Source: Acanthaster planci (Eukaryota > Echinodermata > Asteroidea > Valvatida > Acanthasteridae). Taken from it: DNA of 10,549 nucleotides. A program made the position numbers and the translations under genes. Under the pieces are notes generated by a model that was given only the letters and a program-made list of their open reading frames with translations, was not told where the DNA came from and did no database searches. Location: NCBI RefSeq assembly GCF_001949145.1, contig NW_019091362.1, forward strand, positions 222,451 to 232,999, in the 5' to 3' direction. Below are positions 1 through 8,200 of this stretch, piece by piece; position 1 is the first letter of the stretch; the number at the start of each line of letters is the position of its first letter.

Positions 1-5
1 TATTT

Positions 6-257
6 ATAAGCACTGTATGCTCAGTGCTTGTCCAAGAGCTTGCGAAAAAAACCTCAAAAGCTTACTCGGCTGGGACTCGGACCCACGACCTCCTGCTTAC
101 TAGTGCAGATGTCTTAACCACTCGACCACTGAGCTTGTCGGCTGGCCGGTCCGAGTCAAATGAAGCAGCGGGTACTGCAAACTACCGGTATTTTCAAGAT
201 GTATTTCTTTCTTTTTTATACATCAGCATACAGCATACATCAGCATACAGTGCTTAT
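6..257. mobile_element. Short non-autonomous element with 16-bp perfect terminal inverted repeats
   Basis: Positions 6-21 (ATAAGCACTGTATGCT) are the exact reverse complement of 242-257. The enclosed 252 bases hold a tRNA-like block on the minus strand, a T-rich stretch at 203-219 and a 14-base direct repeat, ACATCAGCATACAG, at 220-233 and 237-250. Size and ends look like a miniature inverted-repeat transposable element. AT-rich flanks make the target-site duplication unclear. The 78-codon open frame across it has no coding character. Confidence 0.6.
60..143 (-). repeat. tRNA-derived (SINE-like) sequence with A and B boxes
   Basis: Read on the minus strand, the block contains TGGTCGAGTGG (plus-strand 118-128), matching the RNA polymerase III A box. 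After about 34 bases comes GGGTCCGAGTCCC (72-84), matching the B box/T-arm. A CTGC...GCAG anticodon-like stem lies between them. The would-be acceptor arms do not pair, so this is a tRNA-derived repeat and not a working tRNA gene. A T-run (TTTTTTT on the minus strand, around 46-52) lies downstream and could end transcription. Confidence 0.65.
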
Positions 258-260
258 TAA

Positions 261-1686
261 TATATGTTGGGTAAGAGCAAAACCTGTTATATATAATTAA
301 CGTTCTTTTATTACAAAAATGGAGACTGAGTTGTAGGGATAGATATTTATCCCCAGAATGATTTTGGTCCCAACAACATCTATTTTTCTACTGTACATGT
401 TGTAGTCCCCACACTAATGTGCATCTATTAGTGTGTGCTTAATGTCAATAAGCAGTGAAGGATAGAGGGTACTGTACCGTACATTTAGCTCATCACAAAT
501 GAAACATGTTCATGATCAGGCCAAGTTTAATAGGACTATTCTTGCTGCAGTATATTGTGCAGGTTTGTAAATGAGTTGAACACATCAGATATACTGTATC
601 ATCGACTACATGTACCGGGTAGCTTGTGTATTATCCTGTCATTAAATGTACATGTGTGTCCCACCCTGTCTTTGAATGTCATCCCTCTTCAAAGGCATTT
701 TGGTGTATAGCTTCCTTTGAATTTTTTCATTCTCTTTCTACCTTTTTCTGCCATGTTTTTACCTGGTTTTGATCATATGATAAAAAAGTAGATTTCCAGT
801 CCCATCACCTATTGGTTGAAAATAATTTGTTTTTTTCCCCCAAACCAAAGCTGGTAGGAGAACTGAAACTGTTAGATAGAAAGGCATACCAACAATTCTT
901 GGAACAATCTGTCATTCAGGTTTTAGCTCCAGTAAAGTACTGACAGTAATTACATGTAAGTGACCCTTGACCCGACAATTACATGTAACTCCATCACAAG
1001 ATTACAAAACCAGTTGTTAAATTTAATCATTCGAAGTATAGTACAGTAAACATGTACCTTATGTCCTTTAAAAGAATTGAAAGCATTAATAGAAGGCACA
1101 TGTACAAGTGCAGTACCTGTATATGTTGATTGCATCTCATAAATGTCAGGATTTTTGGAAAGAGATATCCACCCACCCACCCAAAAAAAGGCAGAAAGGG
1201 TATACTACTGAGAATGAAGCAAGTGGAATCCTAGACATATGTTTGCTTGGTTGCTATATGTCAGAAAATAGAATCATATCACCATGGAGAATGGGAACAA
1301 TGCCAGACCTGCTGTTCCCTGAGTACTATTGATTACAAGTGACTGTGTATAATTGCACAGTTTCATTTGTCAATCATGCCACAAGTGCAGGACCAGTGAC
1401 GATGCAGATACAGGACGAATAACATGTATTTGCATTGGAGTTTTGCCCGTCTCTGTGTGTGATTCGGCTGTGTTTAATTATATAGAAATGTGTACTCTTC
1501 ACACTTTTTATGCTTCACATACGAGTATTTTTCACTCGTATTCATATTTTGATCATTTTTGTACAGGGTCTGGTCATTGTTATACAATGTATCACAAAAG
1601 AACCAGGGTTCTTGAATAGTTGTCAGTGTTCAGATGTTGAATTCTGCCTAGTTCAAGGGCTTTTGTCTTTCTTTTTTCATTTGCAG
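261..1686. other. Non-coding stretch, probably intron upstream of visible exon 1
   Basis: No convincing CASD1 exon was found here; a GDSR-type block was looked for in particular. The stretch is AT-rich with many ACATGTA motifs. Smaller items: a 12-base direct repeat AATTACATGTAA at 948-959 and 977-988, an ACCC run near 1171, and an 8-bp stem-loop at 1519-1541. Because visible exon 1 starts in the middle of the protein, this is most likely intron. Confidence 0.6.
1519..1541. repeat. Perfect 8-bp stem-loop
   Basis: ATACGAGT (1519-1526) and ACTCGTAT (1534-1541) are exact reverse complements around a 7-base loop, ATTTTTC. It lies about 145 bases before visible exon 1. No function can be assigned. 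Confidence 0.5.
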
Positions 1687-1731
1687 CATGAAAACCTGCA
1701 ACACACTAACTCAGTCACGGGTGCCACAATA
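1687..1731 (+). CDS. CASD1: CASD1 visible exon 1 (45 bp, phase 0 to 0)
   Basis: A long pyrimidine tract ending in TTTGCAG precedes the exon and a consensus GTAAGT donor follows it. The 15 residues [15 protein letters not shown] match the human stretch that starts HENI. When joined directly to the next exon at 2944, the spacing from HEN to FLW is 13 residues, the same as in human CASD1, which fixes both the exon and its phase. The preceding residues, with the GDSR block holding the nucleophilic serine, were looked for upstream and not found. This is the least conserved and shortest exon, so the call depends on splice signals, spacing and the HEN start. Confidence 0.8.
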
Positions 1732-4700
1732 GTAAGTTACATGTATTACTAATGAAAATGAACAATCTTGAAAATTGTATCCTGTTTACATGAGGCCACC
1801 GTACCGGTAGTTTTCAGATGGATTAAATTTTGTGTCTCTTTTATTTCCTGTGTCAGGTTTGGTTTCTTTCTCTTTTTTTTCATTGTATCATTGCACTGCA
1901 TGTCCAATGTACAGTAAGTGAAAGTTTATACATACATGTATGCTTTCAGTTTCTGACAAGTAAATGTTACAGATGACAGTTGGGTCATGTTACCATGGCA
2001 TCATCAGCAGTCTCGTGATACCAACTTCAAGGTGCAATTTTCAAAGACCCTTATCAACATAACGGCAGTACATACACGTACATCCAATCAGATTGAAAGC
2101 AAGCACAATTGAAGCTACGGTCCATTTAAGGATAGGGTATAGGTAAAATAGCAACATTCATGTTGAGACATTCACACTGGTATTAGTACATGTATGTCAT
2201 TTGGAATGACCTTTAAGGCACACTCTTCAAAAGCTGTGACATACACATGTACATGTACAATGTGTCTGCAGGACTACAGTGGTTCACGCCCAGTCAGACT
2301 GAAAGCTACGATTATACATCCATGGACAGAGACGTTTTTATAACAGCAATATCATATTGATGTGGTCTTGTGTCACATGACCCCAACCTCACAGGTGCTT
2401 TCTTCACAGGCCAGTATCTACATGTACATTTACATTGCCTTATGAGATTGAAAGTATTCTAGTTTATAAACAAGGAAGTGTTACAGATGTATTTGGTCAT
2501 GTGCTCATGTGTCATATGACACTGCCTTTAAAATGCACTTCAGAGAACAATAAAGAAGGACTCAGCAGGTCAGATTCGGTTCATAATAAATGTCATTTTG
2601 CACCAGAGGTTCATGCATTAAAATCTGCTGTTGTCCTGGTATCTTCCGTCCCAAACATTTAAAATGAACGACAAACTGTCATCTTCATCACACTTTAAGT
2701 CATACCCCTTCGTAATTGAGCAAATGTATACAATTACAGAATTCTCCACATTTTTCTTGGTTGTGTGACATTCATTTGAAACATCAGGCTGATAGCGTGA
2801 CACTGGTTGGCATGATTTGGGTTTCCTAATACAGATTGACTGTTGACTCTACAAGAGGAGATTTGTCATTAGAAGGACTAGTACAGGTAGTATTTTTCCT
2901 ATCGTGACAACATGTAACCTCTGATTTCTCCTTTTCATTCCAGGAATTCCTTTGGCAGCCAGAAATGAATGACTCGTTAGTTAAAGAGTACTCTGCTAAA
3001 GTAGTAAGTTGGCACCTTCTGACCTTGCCATAGTTGCAGATCAACTGACATGTTGTTTATTCTATCAATTTACTTCTATAGCCTTCATACCTGAGCTAAG
3101 GTTGGGCATAAATCAAAAAACACCAACACTTGTACTTATTGCTAGGCTGTGGGCATTGATCATGATGCTCTGTGTTCAAATTGCATAAGGAAGGTATTTA
3201 CAGTGAAAAGTTTCAAATTCATACCACATGGTGTTGGACCCACGACATTTGGCCAGGCAAATGTCAACAAAACTTTAGTTTGTTTGCCCAGACTGCTGTT
3301 TAGGGAATTCTATGTGTACATAGATCATTTTTTAATCGACATCTCACAGGTGCATGCAAAGTGGAGCTTTAGCACAAAAATATCATGCATTATTTATGTA
3401 CATACATGCATATCTTTGCCCTCCACCAAATATATAGGAGAGGGCATGTTCCAATCATTATCTACTGATACAGCCTGTCTGTCTATCTATAAACCTTGTT
3501 TTCTTTCTAGTCTGCCTCTGCAAAGCCTGTACTTGTTGTCCTGGGAGTGGCAACATGGACCATTAAACTTCACAACGCTGCTCTGGAGGCATGGCAGCAG
3601 TATAGAGGTACAAATCACTGTCCAATGATCTTGTTAACTCATAAACCAATCATGCTGCAGGGCGCTGTGGGTCACAACGCTGGAATTGTCTTTTTGCTCA
3701 GAAATGTGAGAGATTGGGCTGTCAGTGCCGTTAGAGTAATGCCAAAGGAAAACAATCCAGGTGGTAGGCTGATGTAGTGATCCTCTCCTGGTTTAGTTCT
3801 TCCAACTTCCAGCCAGAGTCTTGAACTTCATGGAGAGTTGGTCTTTACGTTAATTGTTGAGATAGTCAACTGCTATTACTCTCCAGAGCTGATTTCATGA
3901 AACTGGCTGTAACTTTGAATCATGCGTAAGCCTTGCATCCTAAATTTATGCTGCAAAATATAGCTGCACAATCTACTTATGTTCCATTTCCAGAAATTTT
4001 GCGTACCTGCTCACAGTCTTAAATTAAAGTTCTTGGACGAAGACAAAAACAGCTTTTACGACTGCTTTTCATTTCCAATATAATAACAATCATCAGTCGT
4101 TGAGTCACCTCAACCCGCCATTTTGAAAAAAGTTTTAGTCTTTTCTTCATTGGAACTGGACAAAAAATCTCACAGTTCGGTCACAGCCAAACTACATGTA
4201 GTTTTTCATTACCTTCTACAACAAAGTTTTACGTTTCTCAAATAAGCCTTGTTAAGTTCAACAATAATGAGGCTTAATTAACCAAACACAGTAAGTCAAA
4301 TCATTCATTTTCACTTTGTTTGGTGTTACTTATGCCACCTAAAGTGACTGCGTAAGTTACCCCACAATTTGTTGCATAAGTTGTGGACTTACGCAGTGAG
4401 TAAGTTTCGGGAAATCTGTCTTAAGTTGTTGCACAGCTTACGCAATAAAATGTGGCGCAAGTGGAGTAACGTCATCGGGTAAAGTTTTGTGAAAATGACT
4501 GCAGGCTTTTCCTCCCACCATAAAGAGTAATTCCTGTCCCATTTCATCTTGGTTCGAAGCTGGGAAAACAACACTCAAAGAGTTATCTGGATACCCAGAA
4601 CCGAGGAGAAATATCCAGTTTCTTTTCCACTTTCTTGTTTAGTGAACATGACACAGCTGCTGCCAGCATTGCTTCAGACAGAGAAGGGAACAAAAGTGGT

Positions 4701-5179
4701 GTGGATGATGCAAGGTAACATTTACATATGTACATACATGGACAAGTAACCTTCAGCAGTATGGGTTAATTCTGTGGTTTTGCTGTGAACCATCCGTACA
4801 CATCTGTGAAGCATTCATGTTTTCTGTTTGTCTTGCCTTACTACAGGTTTTCACACAGCTTATACCGACTTAATATCTGTTCATATTAACTAAGCTTGTG
4901 TTTGAGCGTGCCTTGTTGAATGGTTTTCCGTGTGTCATTTTGTGTGTTTTTTGCCTTCAGTTGTGGTTGGCTGGCTGTTGTTTCATTGTCAGCTTGTCTG
5001 TGATTTCTTGGGATCTGTAGTACTGTTTATTGAATTACATCTTTGTGGTTATAACTCTCGTTATTTTGTTAATACAATTGTCCTGGAGTATGACTTATTC
5101 TTTGTTTCTTGAAAAGTTATGAATGTTTTTGTTTCATGCGACATTGAGAGAAAATTATGCGTACATGTATCTTTTTCCT

Positions 5180-5235
<56 letters not shown>

Positions 5236-8200
5236 GTGTCTTCTTTCTGAAATTTCAAGTGACATGAATGAAAAGACCCAAGATTGTTAAATGCAGAGAA
5301 GATTCCTATGACCTTTTAGTGCTAATTTCTTGTCTGCTGCAGCACCGGTTCAGGAGTCATTGCTCAGTTCAAGTCGTAGAATGATCAGTAACAAGCAGCT
5401 AGATCTCTACAATACTGCGGCAGCAGATGTCTTGTAAGTCAGACTCCACAATCTTATTACAACAGCACTATGCACTGCTGGTGTATCACGTTGTTTACTG
5501 TAATGCACTATTGGGATAAAAAGGAAGTCATTGGTGTACACACTGCTATCATAAACATATAAATACGATTATCCCAATTTCCATAAGGTAGTTGTTTTGT
5601 GTACTCGTTGTTTTAAATCATCTATCGGGATAAAAAGGAAGTCATTGGTGTACACACTGCTATCATAAACATATAAATACGATTATCCCAATTTCCATAA
5701 GGTAGTTGTTTTGTGTACTCGTTGTTTTAAATCATCTATCGGGATAAAAAGGAAGTCATCGGTGTACACACTGCTGTCATAAACATATAAATACAATTAT
5801 CCCAATTTCCAAAAGGTAGTTGTTTTATGTACTCATTGTTTTAAATTTTCTGAGGACTTATCTTTCACAAAGAAACTGTAAGATTGCACCTTTCACTTCT
5901 TGTGATCAAATGGAACGCATCCATTTGCTGTTTCCCCTGCTTTGCTTTTGTTGTAGAGCAACTTCTCGATTTCAGAGTGGGTTCCAAGTTAGACCTTTTC
6001 CTTCTGTTGTTAAACTATACAACTAGTGTTTTCTATCTCAAAGTGGTAGAGTGCATTTTGATACAGTGATTGATAACACAGGGGAATCTCAATCATGAAA
6101 GAGAGGATGGGGGCATTCATTAGGTCCTTAATCTCAGATGCATACATATATATTGAGAAGTCACAACATTTTTGTGTACATTCTGATGAAAAACTGGGTG
6201 CCCCTTCCTCCTGCCGTACATGCATGAACAATTGCATGAGCTCATACTGACTCTTCTACCTTTATTAATTGGCCATAGTGTACCTTGAGATTCATAGTGA
6301 CACTACCCAGAATAATTTCCACCTCAAATCTTAGTATTTGTTGGTTATCCATAGAGCTAATTCAGGTGTGTACCTGTGGTATTCAGCAATAGAAGTTTCC
6401 AATAAATCAGAGGCAGGCACAATAGATGGAATACACCTGAACAGTGAGGCACTTCACACTGTAAGTAATCGTAATCATCATTATTGAATAGGTCTGAGAA
6501 TACCTGCCGGCAGCATCTTGTAAAAAGTTTTCTCTACCTAGAACTGGACTGAGTAATCATGATTATTGCCAGACGACACCTTCAACTTTCCCAACTCTCT
6601 GAAATCTTTGTTTGTACTGCAAAATAATAGCTAACCATTTCACAGAACATGTTGGGAAAAGTTGAGGATAGTGAATATTATGTAATCTTTTTTAGGAGAA
6701 TTTTGTACAATTGAAGCGTTTTTCAAAGATCTGGTACAGATGATCAGCATATAAAGAATGACAAGGTCAAGTGGAAGTTTTCCAGCACAGGTCAGTTTGA
6801 CATCTTGAACCAGAGACCCGTTTCACAGAGCTGCCAAAATGCATGCAGAGAAAGTTGCAGGCAAATGGGCCACTCTGAGGAAATAAGCTGCCAGCAATAG
6901 GCATCCAACAGCATTGTGGGTGGTTTTTTGTGTGCCTAGCAACCTTGTAGGCCCCTAGTTGCAGATTTCCTGAGACAATCTTGTCTTTAAGCAAAGAAAT
7001 GAAATCAGATATAAGATGCTTGCTGTGTTCTTCTTTCCTACAGGATACACAACTCTTACTCAACTTGGTGTGTAATTCTAAAACTCGTTCACCGGACACA
7101 TCATGCTGTACTGGTGAAAGCTTTGTTCCTAACCTGCTACAGATGCTGACTTTCTGTTTCTTCATCTCGTGGTAAGTTGTAACTTGAGCACTTTGTGAAG
7201 AACTGAGTGGGATTGAGGAGAACGCTGAAAATGCTCACCACAAATATGCAGTGGCGCTGTTTGGAAACGGTATGGCAGCACAGGGCCTATCTATGCAAGT
7301 CAAGTTGAAGTGTTCACTTTAATGAATCAAAATGTTTCTCACATCATAATATCGGATCAAAAGCACGTACACAGGTTGTGACAAATTTCCACGGACATTT
7401 CAGGGTGGATGCTAAAAACAAATCACTCCACAAAGAAATGGTTGTCTTTTCATAATTCATAATGTTACTTCTGTTGAAGTGATCCAAGGTTCAGTTTTTC
7501 ACCTCTTATCTCCAGTGGCTCAGGTCAGATGTCATCAAAATTCCTCTTTGCATTTATAGTGAATGGATCTAAATGGGTGTCCTGTGCAGTAGTGCAGAAA
7601 CTAACATACTTTCATCTGATGTTGTCTATCAATCTTCAACCTGCAGTGGTGTAATTTCTGTGGGCCTTAGAGCACGTTTAAGACACATCGCCACCCAACC
7701 TGTCCCCGAACCTGCCTCCGTTAATGCAGCAAATCTCCACAATCATGTCCAGCCATCACAAGAGGGCACTGTGTGCAGAGACCCTGAGTCTAGTAACACT
7801 GCACAGAAAGCCAGCGATCTTGTGCAGGTGCATAAATTAACCAGCTCCTTGGCAAAGTTTGGAATCATTCTGCTGTATTTCTTCCTAGCTGACAGGTAAA
7901 AGTTGTGATAGCATGTTGGATACTATCTTTCTGCATAGCCAAACTTTTTTGCAGGATGGGGGGTGGGGAGTAAAGTATTATTATGTCCTTTTCTCTTTCA
8001 AAAAATAAACGCTGATTTGGAGCTGTAAATTTTTTTACTTATCCACTTAGGTCTTTTTTTGTTTTATGTCTTTTTTGTTTTATTTCTCTTTTAGGACGGA
8101 TTTCCTCTACAAAGAGCAGAAGTTCTTCACCTACAAATCTTTCTTTATTCCACTGGTATATGTCCTTGTTCTTGGATTGTTCTTTGTTAAAAAAGTTTCC

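Larger units (their letters stand above)
3923..4444. mobile_element. Possible foldback or MITE-like element with degenerate ends
   Basis: TGCGTAAGC at 3923-3931 is the reverse complement of GCTTACGCA at 4436-4444. Beyond these nine bases the arms agree only loosely, each continuing toward a TGCA tetramer. A strong stem-loop with the related arm ACTGCGTAAGT sits inside at 4347-4397. The recurring GCGTAAG word suggests one element, but the ends and any target duplication are not certain. Confidence 0.3.
3608..4642 (+). other. Intron between visible exons 3 and 4
   Basis: Phase 1 intron with GTACAA donor and TTGTTTAG acceptor. Its second half is rich in CTTAC/GTAAG motifs and inverted repeats (3923-4444), which suggests a foldback element. 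It also has the 16-bp palindrome at 4189-4204. No coding block was recognised. Confidence 0.85.

Noticed and set aside
60-143. A functional tRNA gene
   Set aside because: A and B boxes are present, but the acceptor stem does not pair and the anticodon loop is eight bases, so it is a derived repeat.
24-260. 78-codon open frame over the tRNA-like repeat
   Set aside because: The sequence is explained by the inverted-repeat element and tRNA-derived block.
851-919. Exon-like open stretch reading LVGELKLLDRKAYQQFLEQS between CAAAG and CAG/GTTTTA
   Set aside because: The peptide looks plausible, but it matches no part of CASD1 that I know, the acceptor is poor and the donor is weak. Without transcripts it is probably chance.
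1441-1500. D-S-A-V-F-N-Y-I residues that resemble the GDSR-x-x-x-LF catalytic serine block
   Set aside because: The Gly and Arg of the motif are missing, no suitable donor follows, and the phase does not reach exon 1687.
2835-2886. Treating this segment as a constitutive CASD1 exon
   Set aside because: Its phase does not fit the 1687 exon with that exon's strong GTAAGT donor, and skipping it gives exact human spacing from HEN to FLW. Alternative donors at 1721 or 1743 could restore frame but are weaker and give a longer product.
3149-3628. 159-codon open frame on the plus strand
   Set aside because: It overlaps exon 3 in a different frame, has no domain or splice support, and spans intron sequence.
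5061-5258. Minus-strand frame with a Lys-Glu-Arg repeat
   Set aside because: It is the translated CTTT microsatellite.
6767-7165. 132-codon open frame on the minus strand
   Set aside because: It is antisense to CASD1 exon 7 and its residues have no recognisable family features.
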